From positions 5,725,519 through 5,789,518 of the forward strand of contig NZ_KB911581.1 of NCBI RefSeq assembly GCF_000383595.1: DNA of 64,000 nt, written 5' to 3'. The position numbers and the translations under genes were made by a program. The notes below the pieces were generated by a model. It saw only the letters and a program-made list of their open reading frames with translations, ran no database searches and had not been told where the DNA came from. This stretch comes from Streptomyces bottropensis ATCC 25435 (GTDB lineage: Bacteria; Actinomycetota; Actinomycetes; Streptomycetales; Streptomycetaceae). This document shows positions 32,721 through 40,144 of the stretch, piece by piece. Position 1 is the first letter of the stretch, and every line of letters starts with the position of its first letter.

Positions 32721-33698
32721 CTACACCCCGCCGGATTCCCGCAGGTTGTCCAGCGTCGCGTTGGTGTCGCTCTTGAGCCACTCCACCACGTCGCTCACCT
32801 CCGGCATCGTCGCGCCGTCGTCGTAGGTGGAGCCGTAGGCGCTCCACCGCATCTCGTACGTCATCCAGCCGTCGCGCACCGCGAGGGTCGCCGCCCGGCT
32901 GCCGCTGTTGTCGTCCCCGGACGTGGTGTCCTCGGTGACGAGATACGCCTCGTCACCGAAGCCGGAGACCTTGTCCACGTCGTAGTCCTCGTACCGCTGG
33001 TCGTACTCGGACCACTGGGCGGTGAACTCGGGGCCGGGGTCGGTCTTCTTGTGGAGGTCCACCTGGACCGAGAAGTAGGCGTCGGAGAGGGAGGAGGTCG
33101 AGGACTCCCTGAGGGAGATGCTGCAGTAGCTCTCGTCGAGGGCCTCGTGCTCCAGGGAGTTGTGCACCGGCTCGGTGTCCTCCTGCGGGTACTCGTTCTT
33201 GAACGACGAGTAGTCCACCGAGGAGCAGAGGTTGGACTCGGCCTTGTACCCACGCAGGTCCGCCTCCGTGTCGCCCTTGCCAAGGCCCAGCAGGAAGACA
33301 CCGCCGGCCCATGCCGCCGACGCCACGACCGCGCCCACCAGCACCCACAGCACGGCGCGCCCGCCGGCCCCGGTCGCGGGCGGCGCCCCGAGGGGCGGGT
33401 AGCCGCCCGGCGGATAGCCACCTGCCGGCTGGCCGTACGCGGAGGCCTGGGCCGGCACCGGCGGGCCGTAGACGGACGGAGACTGGGGGTTCGGGTACGG
33501 ATAGGCGCTCGGGGCCGCCGCCTGGCCGGGCGTCTGCGCCGGGACCGGTATCTCCGCCTGGGTCGGTGTCGGGGCCTGAGCCGGCCCCGGCGGCTGGGCC
33601 CGCGGGTCGGGCTGCCCCGGGGGCGGCCAGGCCGGGGACGCGGACGGCTGATCCTGCGGCTGGGGCTGTGCCGGCGCACCCTCGGGGCGGTCGGTCAT
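32721..33698 (-). CDS. Proline-rich single-pass membrane protein, unknown function
   Basis: A 325-aa protein from ATG 33698 behind GAGGAG. Residues 1-110 are rich in Pro, Gln, Ala and Tyr and should be disordered and cytoplasmic. One membrane helix (AVLWVLVGAVVASAAWAGGVFLL) lies at about 114-136. The remaining 190 residues are predicted extracytoplasmic, acidic, with two Cys (SNLCSS, ESYCSI) that could form a disulfide. This layout is common among Streptomyces cell-envelope proteins of unknown function. No partner gene is evident. Confidence 0.82.
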   Translation of the reverse strand: MTDRPEGAPAQPQPQDQPSASPAWPPPGQPDPRAQPPGPAQAPTPTQAEIPVPAQTPGQAAAPSAYPYPNPQSPSVYGPPVPAQASAYGQPAGGYPPGGYPPLGAPPATGAGGRAVLWVLVGAVVASAAWAGGVFLLGLGKGDTEADLRGYKAESNLCSSVDYSSFKNEYPQEDTEPVHNSLEHEALDESYCSISLRESSTSSLSDAYFSVQVDLHKKTDPGPEFTAQWSEYDQRYEDYDVDKVSGFGDEAYLVTEDTTSGDDNSGSRAATLAVRDGWMTYEMRWSAYGSTYDDGATMPEVSDVVEWLKSDTNATLDNLRESGGV

Positions 33699-33982
33699 CG
33701 GCTTCTCCTCGTGTCGTGGTGGATGGGGTGCGGCTGCGGAGCCCGCCCGGCGGCGCCGCCGGACAGGACGGCAGGGTGCCGTGCGCGAACGCGTGGAGGA
33801 GAAATACCCGCGGCCCGATCCCTTCCATGCGGCCTCCGGAGCCTCGGCCGCACCTGAAGATCCAAGCCTCGCAGAACGCCTCCCGCGCGGTCGTCCGTGA
33901 AACTACGCACCCCGCCTACGCAACCCGGCGGACCGGCCGGGACGGGCCCGTCGTGGGGCGGGGGTCGCCGCCCGGTGCTTTC

Positions 33983-34456
33983 ATGGATCCCATGACCAGC
34001 AGAAGTGTGGTGGTCGAGCGACGGGTCACCGCTTCCCAGGGGCGGGTGTGGGAGGCCCTGACGGATCTCGGCCGGATGGACCGGATGCTCGGCGGCGTCA
34101 CCAGGATCGAGGTCCTCACGGACGGGGTCTTCGGGGTGGGCACGCGCTGGCGGGAGACCCGGCGCATGTTCGGCAAGGACGCCACCGAGGAGATGTGGGT
34201 GACCGTCAGCGAGCCGCCGGAACGCTATGTGGTGGAGGCCGAGTCGCACGGCTCCCGCTATGTCTCCGCGTGGCAGCTGCGCGCCGACGGGCCGGAGTCG
34301 ACGACGATCCTGATGACGTTCTCGGCCGAGCCGACCGGTGGCGTCGCGGGTCTGCTCGCCAAGGTCATGGGTGCCGTCGGCGCCCGCGCCGTGCGCAGGG
34401 CGGTCGCGAGGGATCTCGACGACGTCGCCCGGTGGGTCGAGGGCCGCAGGAGCTGA
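33983..34456 (+). CDS. SRPBCC-family (polyketide cyclase/dehydrase-like) protein
   Basis: A 157-aa START-like protein; a second ATG three codons in is equally possible, and neither has a clear ribosome site. The pattern VVVERRVTASQGRVWEALTD at the N-terminus, a central GTRWRETRRMFG strand and a long C-terminal helix are typical. These proteins bind hydrophobic ligands in a helix-grip cavity. The family name does not imply a polyketide role here: the gene is about 9 kb from the PKS cluster, alone, and converges with an unrelated gene. Confidence 0.85.
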   Translation: MDPMTSRSVVVERRVTASQGRVWEALTDLGRMDRMLGGVTRIEVLTDGVFGVGTRWRETRRMFGKDATEEMWVTVSEPPERYVVEAESHGSRYVSAWQLRADGPESTTILMTFSAEPTGGVAGLLAKVMGAVGARAVRRAVARDLDDVARWVEGRRS

Positions 34457-34499
34457 GTCGCTCCCGCGGCCCCGCACGATCACCGTGACCGGGCGCGCG

Positions 34500-36089
34500 T
34501 CAGGAGTCCAGACCGTAGCCGGAGGTCACGTAGGCGCATTCCGTGTAGATGTAGCCGGGCTCCAGCTTGGCGGTGTCGGAGGCGGCGCTGGAGGCGCTGC
34601 CGCCCTTCGGCTTGTGCAGGAAGTACGTGGTGCCCACGGGCAGGCTGATCGTGCGCTGCGGGTACTTGTCGTTGCCGCTGCACGGCTTGAAGCCGCTGAC
34701 GAGGGTGCTGCTCCAGCTGTAGCTGGAGCAGGTGCCGCAGCCCTTGAGCGTGAAGGTGCCGGTCACCGGGCCGGTGTACATGACCTGGATCTCGTCGGGG
34801 CTGTCGTTCTTGACGGTGACGGAGATGCTGCCGCCGGAGCGCGTCGTGGGCAGCTTCTTGCCCGCCGCCGGGACCTCCTGCGCGATCTCGGCGGCGATCG
34901 CGATCTTCTTCGCGCGTGGCGCGTTCTTGTGCTTCTTGTGTGCGCCGACGAAGTCGTTCATCGAGGTCACCGCCTCGGCGAAGTCGCCGTCGCGGTACTG
35001 GTCGACGCCGCAGGTGTAGACACCCGTGGACGCGGAGTCCTCGGCCCGTCCGGCGGCGTCGGCGAGGGCGTCGGCCACCCCGGCCTTGTCCCCCGGCAGC
35101 GCCTTGACCTGGGAGCCGAGCGTCTCCAGCTGGTCGACGGCGGTGCACGGGTCGTCGCCGCCCACGGCCTTGACCGCCTTGTCGACGGCCGCCTTCACGT
35201 CGGGCTCGACCTTCGCCGCCTGGTCGGAGTCGGGGAACGTGGTGAGGAGGTCGCTGAACTGGTCCTGCCAGCCCGCCGTGTTGCCCTCCAGGCCGGCGGA
35301 GGCGCACTCGTACAGCGAGGTGGCGAGCCGGTCGTCGGGCCAGTCGGCCAGCGAGCCGAGGTCACTCTTGCTCACGGTCTGCGGGACCGTGCGCAGGTAT
35401 TCGAGGGGAGCGACGGCGTCGCAGTACTCCTGCTTCTCGTACGGGGCGCCGACCGTCGTGTAGAAGGTCTTCAGCCGGTCCGGGACCTTCTCGGCCGCCC
35501 GGGAGTCGGGGTGGTCGGTGCTGAGGTCGTCGTAGGCGGTCAGCGCCCTGCGGAACTCGGACTGGGTCGTGGAGAAGGACTCGCCGGAGGCCTTGTCCAC
35601 GAGGTCGTCGGCCTTCTCCAGCCGGTCCAGGAGCATCTCCTCGACGGCTTCCTTCCGCGCGGTCTCGTAGAGCAGACCGCCCGCGACCGGTACGGCGAGG
35701 AGGAGGACCCCGAGCACGATGGCGAGCGGCGACCGCGCGGGCCACACCAGGCGGGTGCGCAGGCCCAGGAAGGCGCCGTGGACGGCGGCGAGGAGGAGGA
35801 ACAGGCCATAGACGGTGAGGGTGGTGCCCGAGACGCCGTCGGGGTCGGCCGGCAGCACCGTGAAGACCAGCAGGCCGGTGGCCACCCAGCACACCAGCGT
35901 CAGGAGGGGGCGGCGGATCAGGGCGTAGCCGAGTCCGAGTCCGCTGAGGTTCAGCAGGCCCACGCCGACGGCCCGCCAGGCGTCCGCCGGGCCGGGCGGC
36001 GGACCCGGCGGCATGGGCGGCACGGGCGGCACGACGTAGCTGTGGCTCCAGCCGTCCTGGTCTCTTACCCCGTACTGATCCCCGGACAT
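34500..36089 (-). CDS. Multi-pass membrane protein with large extracytoplasmic domain, unknown function
   Basis: A 529-aa protein. The start at ATG 36089 has GGGGGG upstream; the ten-codon extension lacks one. A Pro-rich N-terminus precedes about four membrane helices within residues 40-150 (for example LTLVCWVATGLLVFTVL and LAIVLGVLLLAVPVAGGLLY). The rest is extracytoplasmic and helical, with repeat-like units spaced by Tyr-Cys or Asp-Cys pairs (about residues 150-390). A C-terminal beta-rich part includes CGTCSSYSW and a VGTTYFLHKPKGG stretch. Repeats look TPR-like by periodicity only. No family name is offered and no operon partner is seen. Confidence 0.8.
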   Translation of the reverse strand: MSGDQYGVRDQDGWSHSYVVPPVPPMPPGPPPGPADAWRAVGVGLLNLSGLGLGYALIRRPLLTLVCWVATGLLVFTVLPADPDGVSGTTLTVYGLFLLLAAVHGAFLGLRTRLVWPARSPLAIVLGVLLLAVPVAGGLLYETARKEAVEEMLLDRLEKADDLVDKASGESFSTTQSEFRRALTAYDDLSTDHPDSRAAEKVPDRLKTFYTTVGAPYEKQEYCDAVAPLEYLRTVPQTVSKSDLGSLADWPDDRLATSLYECASAGLEGNTAGWQDQFSDLLTTFPDSDQAAKVEPDVKAAVDKAVKAVGGDDPCTAVDQLETLGSQVKALPGDKAGVADALADAAGRAEDSASTGVYTCGVDQYRDGDFAEAVTSMNDFVGAHKKHKNAPRAKKIAIAAEIAQEVPAAGKKLPTTRSGGSISVTVKNDSPDEIQVMYTGPVTGTFTLKGCGTCSSYSWSSTLVSGFKPCSGNDKYPQRTISLPVGTTYFLHKPKGGSASSAASDTAKLEPGYIYTECAYVTSGYGLDS

Positions 36090-36295
36090 CTCGGATCCCC
36101 CCGTCAACTCCACCCGCATGGTTACGAATTGTCAGTGTACGGCCGAAAGTCGATGCCGCGACAGGCGTTTCCCGGGCACCGGCAAAGATCGGTTTCCATT
36201 TGTGACCACCGCGTGCGTGATGATCCGGAAGGGCCGTGCGCCGCACCCGGCGAGGGGCGCAGGCGTGGACCCCACAGCCTGTTGACGCACGGAGG

Positions 36296-36751
36296 TCACC
36301 GGCCGGTTCGCTCGGGGAGCGGGGTTTTTTCCTCCTCCTCCGGCGCACGATCCGGAGTGCGGCGGGCGGGGAACGCCTGTGCGAGGACGACGGCCGCCGC
36401 CGTGCCCGTGGTCAGGACGCCGGCCGCAAGCAGGATCCCGAGCGGGACGGCCGGATCGTACGGGGCGCGGCCGGCGTAGGCGGTGGCGGTGATCGCCGCG
36501 AAGGCGGCGGTGTAGCCGAGGGCCGGCACGGCCAGGACGGTCGCCGCTCCCCGCGGCCGGAGGCGGCCGGTGTCGCTCAGGGGCGCGAGCACCGAGAGGA
36601 GTTGGATGCCGTGCAGTCCGGCGGCGTGGGCGAGCATGCGAACGGCACCCCGAACGCGACCGGTTTGCGCCAGGACACCGCTCCCCACCACGGCTCCCGG
36701 TCCACGACCGCCACCACGCCGTGCAGGGCCCCGGAGGCCATGAGAAGTTGG
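36296..36751 (-). pseudogene. Remnant of a small membrane protein gene, frameshifted
   Basis: The frame reading MASGALHGVVAVVDREPWW from 36751 continues to about 36650. Meaningful sequence then resumes in another frame (MLAHAAGLHGIQLLSVLAPL onward), with two or three hydrophobic segments ending at 36296. The two halves look like one integral membrane protein split by a frameshift. The 5' end is fused directly to a truncated response-regulator gene, so a deletion also removed its start. Confidence 0.65.
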
Positions 36752-36941
36752 CCTCGATGCCGTCGATGCCCGGCATCCGTACGTCCATCAGCACGACGTC
36801 CGGGGTCAACGCGTGGCACAGCTCCACGGCCCGTATCCCGTCGGCCGTCTCCCCGACGACCTCGATGTCCGGCGCGGTGCCGAGCGTCACGGCCACGCCG
36901 GTACACAGCACGGCGTCGTCGTCGGCCAGGAGCACTCGCAC
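36744..36941 (-). pseudogene. Truncated response-regulator receiver domain
   Basis: From GTG 36941 the frame reads a normal receiver start (VLLADDDAVLCTGVAVTLG) through LTPDVVLMDVRMPGIDG with the phospho-acceptor Asp. It stops resembling a regulator after IEAN. The rest of the receiver and the whole LuxR-type DNA-binding domain are missing, replaced by the membrane-protein remnant. An internal deletion at about 36745 is the simplest reading. Confidence 0.8.
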
Positions 36942-37649
36942 GGCCGCCCCGGCGGCGGCACGGGCGGTGACGGCAGCGGCAGTTCGACGCTGAGGGCGAA
37001 CCCGCCGCCGTCGCCGACCGGGCCGTGGGCCATCGATCCGCCGTGGGCGGCGGCCCGTTCGCCGATACCGCGCAGCCCTCGTCCGGGCCGGTACCGCGGC
37101 GTAAGTCCCCGGCCGTCCACCACACGGACGAGCACGGTGTTGCCCCACCTCTGTCGGCGGGCGGTCACCTCGGCGGACCGGGCATGGCCGTGGCGCAGGG
37201 CGTTCGTCAGCGCGGCACCGACATGGCCGCCATCGGGGAGGCGGCCTTCGACCACCGCGACCGGCACCACCGCCGGGTCCTCCTTCGGGGCGAAGTACGC
37301 CAGTACGCCGGGCGGGACGAGCAGCGCGCCGAGCGCGGCCCGGCGGGGCTCGCGTAGAGGCCCGGCGCGTGGACGCCGATGAGGTTCGCGACCGGGGTCA
37401 GCGGACCGGGACCCGCCCACAGCGCCTCGACGGCGAGCCCGGCGGTGCCCACCACGAACCCGGCCAGCTGGCACGGCGCCTGAACGCCAGGCTGCCGGAG
37501 ATGACCGCGCCGAGCGCGACCGTCACGGCCGGGGAGGCGTCGGTGTCGCTTCCGGCGCCCAGCCCGACGGCCACCATCGCCACGAGCACGACGGCGGCCG
37601 ACGCGACATCACCCGGCGGTGGCAGCCACCGGGCCCCGACCTCCGCCAT
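36887..37649 (-). pseudogene. Decayed NarL-type sensor histidine kinase
   Basis: Pieces of one kinase occur in all three frames. An N-terminal membrane region (VVLVAMVAVGLGAGSDTD) starts near 37649. GLAVEALWAGPGPLTPVANL and ALGALLVPPGVLAYFAP follow in two other frames. A HATPase part (GAALTNALRHGHARSAEVT, GRGLRGIGERAAAHGG) ends at 36887. The dimerisation domain with the phospho-His is absent between the membrane part and the ATPase. At least two frameshifts and one deletion are needed, so the gene is dead. It overlaps the truncated regulator as an original operon pair. Confidence 0.8.
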
Positions 37650-37743
37650 GCTCCGCCCCGAGTCGTTCGGTACAGGATCGATTCCCGTCCAAATCAACAA
37701 GGTTGGCGGAGCGTGGGTGCCCCGTCCGGCGGGTTCTCCCGGA

Positions 37744-39906
37744 TCAGTAGGTCCCGCGCCTGACCCGGCGCAGCAGGACGATACCGGCGAGCACCGCCAC
37801 GCCGCCGATCATCGCCGGCCACAACTGCGCCCCGGTCTCGGCGAGGTCGCCCGCCGCCGACTGCGACCCCTGCGATCCGGACTGACCGGCGGGCGAGGGG
37901 ATGTTGGCGGCGGGCGTCGTCTGCTCGGGAGCCACGACCGCGCCACCGTCGTCAGCGCCGTCGGCATCCTTGCCGGCGTCCTTGCCCTCGCCGGGGTTGC
38001 CGCGCTGGGTCGCCTTCACCGAACCGAGGACCTGGGGCTCCTTGTCGTCGCCCTGGTTCGCCTTGTCGTCCCCGTTCCCGGGGGCCTGGGCGGTCTCGGT
38101 GGGTTCGGCCGGGCTGTCGTTCTGGTCCTGGTCCTGGTCCTGGTCGTCGTTCTGGTCCTGGTCGTTGCCCGGCTGGTCCTGGTCGTTGCCCGGCTGGTCC
38201 TGACCCTGGTCGTTGCCCGGCTGGTCCTGACCCTGGTCTTCGCCCTGGCCGTTGTCACCGCCCTGGCCCTGGTCGCCACCGTCGCCCTGGTCGCCACCAT
38301 CGCCCTGGCCACCGCCATCGCCACCCTGGCCGCCACCGTTGCCGCCCTGGTCGCCGCCATCGCCCTGGTCGCCGCCGATGTCGGCCGCGTCGCACTCGCG
38401 ACCGTCGTTGATGCAGTCCACCATCTCCCGCATCAGGTCCTCGTCGAAGACGTTGATGAAGTCGCCGTGGTCGGTGACGGGCTTGTGGAGCTGCTCGGGG
38501 AAGGCGTCCACCGCGAACAGCGGGGCCGTACGCCCGCCGTCCTGAAGACTCGGGGCGTCGACGTCGTAGACGATGCGCTGGACGAGCTGCGGGATGGCCT
38601 TGAAGCCGGCGCCGCAGCTGCCGTCCGCCGCGGCGAAGGCCACGTGGGTGCGGTGGTTGGCGCTGTCGATGTTGCGACCGTCCCAGCAGCTCTGGAACTT
38701 GAACGTACGCACCACGTCGCTGCCGGCGGGGCAGAGCGGGTACTTGTCCTTCAACTGCCGGTCCTCGAAGCCGGTGCAGCTCCAGGACGCGTTGGCGTTG
38801 GCCGTGCCGTTGACGAAGGCCTTGGCGTCGCCGGTGATGATGCGCAGCAGGCGCGGCATCTCCGTGACGTCGCCGCGCGGGCTGCCCTCGAACGTCATGG
38901 TGACTTGCTTGGGCGTCACGATCTCACCGACGTTGCCCTCGATGCCGCCGCCGGGAGAGTTGGCGTCCTGCTCGGCGGCGCCGTTCTGCAGGCGGATCAC
39001 CGGCCAGAAGTACGAGGACCGGTCGCCCTGGTTCTCGCAGCTGGTGTCGGCGGCCGCGAGGTCCTCGTCGCTGGCGAACGCGCTGTTGCCCTGGTTGCCC
39101 ACGTAGTCGTGGAAGTGGTGGGCGCCGTTGGAGACGCCGGGGGCGACGATGACGTTGTCCGAGTTGAACAGGCCGCCCGCGTTCACGCCGCAGTCGGTGC
39201 TGAAGGAGCCGGTGGAGCCGTCCTGTCGGCGGCCCCCGTCGCCCGCGTTCGGCTGGACGGTCGTGATGTCGGCGTAGTCCGCGGCCACCGGACCGTTGCC
39301 GGCCTGACCGCCGTTGCCCTGGCCCTGATCGCCCTGCTGGCCGCCCTGGTCCTGACCGTCACCGCCGTCGTTCTCACCGCCGCCGTTCTGGTCGTCCCCG
39401 TTCTGGTCGCCGCCGTTCTGGTCGCCGCCGTTCTGGTTCTCGGCGGGGCGCAGTTCGCAGGCGGCCAGGGAGTCGAGACCGTCGGGGCGGTCGCCGACAC
39501 GGTCGATGGCGATCGCGATCCGCTCGATCGTCGCCGCCCGCTTCTCCTTGAGCGGGTTCATGATCGCGTTGTCGGCGAAGCCGCCGTCCTGCTGCTGGGC
39601 CTGGGCGGAGTTCTGCAGCCGCTGGTAGGCCTCGGCTATCTGCTGGTCCAGGGCGGCGAGTTCCTTGTCGACCTCGGCCCGTGCCCCGTCGGGCACCTCC
39701 GTCAACGCGTCGCCGACGTCCGGACAGTCGATCGTGCCGGCGGCGGAGTTGACCTGCTGGACGGAGTCGTCTGCCGCGTCCTCCTCGGTGGCCGACGCGT
39801 AGACATTGACGGCCACGAGGCCGCCTCCGCCCAAGATCAGCGCGATCGCGGCTGAGGTCGCGCGCCGTGCTCCTGATGGGCGTCTGCGCCTGGTGGTGCG
39901 TCCCAC
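37744..39906 (-). CDS. DUF1996 surface protein with LAETG sortase signal
   Basis: A 720-aa protein from ATG 39906. The N-terminus has a positively charged segment and hydrophobic helix (AAIALILGGGGLVAVNVY) acting as signal. A DUF1996 domain occupies about residues 200-490 (VAPGVSNGAHHFHDYVGN, the SPRGDVTEMPRLLRI segment, and HGDFINVF near its end). Low-complexity Gly/Asp/Gln/Asn repeats flank it on both sides. The C-terminus carries LAETG at 688-692, a hydrophobic helix and a basic tail. LAXTG is the signal recognised by Streptomyces class E sortases, so the protein should be covalently wall-anchored. The DUF1996 function is unknown. Confidence 0.92.
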   Translation of the reverse strand: MGRTTRRRRPSGARRATSAAIALILGGGGLVAVNVYASATEEDAADDSVQQVNSAAGTIDCPDVGDALTEVPDGARAEVDKELAALDQQIAEAYQRLQNSAQAQQQDGGFADNAIMNPLKEKRAATIERIAIAIDRVGDRPDGLDSLAACELRPAENQNGGDQNGGDQNGDDQNGGGENDGGDGQDQGGQQGDQGQGNGGQAGNGPVAADYADITTVQPNAGDGGRRQDGSTGSFSTDCGVNAGGLFNSDNVIVAPGVSNGAHHFHDYVGNQGNSAFASDEDLAAADTSCENQGDRSSYFWPVIRLQNGAAEQDANSPGGGIEGNVGEIVTPKQVTMTFEGSPRGDVTEMPRLLRIITGDAKAFVNGTANANASWSCTGFEDRQLKDKYPLCPAGSDVVRTFKFQSCWDGRNIDSANHRTHVAFAAADGSCGAGFKAIPQLVQRIVYDVDAPSLQDGGRTAPLFAVDAFPEQLHKPVTDHGDFINVFDEDLMREMVDCINDGRECDAADIGGDQGDGGDQGGNGGGQGGDGGGQGDGGDQGDGGDQGQGGDNGQGEDQGQDQPGNDQGQDQPGNDQDQPGNDQDQNDDQDQDQDQNDSPAEPTETAQAPGNGDDKANQGDDKEPQVLGSVKATQRGNPGEGKDAGKDADGADDGGAVVAPEQTTPAANIPSPAGQSGSQGSQSAAGDLAETGAQLWPAMIGGVAVLAGIVLLRRVRRGTY

Positions 39907-40144
39907 GGATAGCTCCTACAACGTCGGATCGGGTCCGGGCATGAAAAACCCCAGCCCAATACGGAGCCGGACGCCGAAGTGTTCAAACGCCTCGTAAATT
40001 CACAGGAAGATGACAGGTAGCGGTAAGTCACACATGGTCAAAGCGGCAGCAAGCGCTCTCCCCGCCGTTTCGTCGGCGGCACCGGCCGTGACCGCGCGTG
40101 ACCCCCTCTCGCCTCCGGGCGCGTGGCAGTGTAGACATGGGCAC

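Noticed and set aside
33983..34456. SRPBCC gene as a polyketide cyclase of the cluster
   Set aside because: It is about 9 kb beyond the cluster border, monocistronic and of a general ligand-binding family.
38000..38400. Repetitive DNA resembling a CRISPR or minisatellite
   Set aside because: The repeats are in frame and encode Gly/Asp/Gln low-complexity sequence of the DUF1996 protein; there are no uniform repeats with unique spacers.
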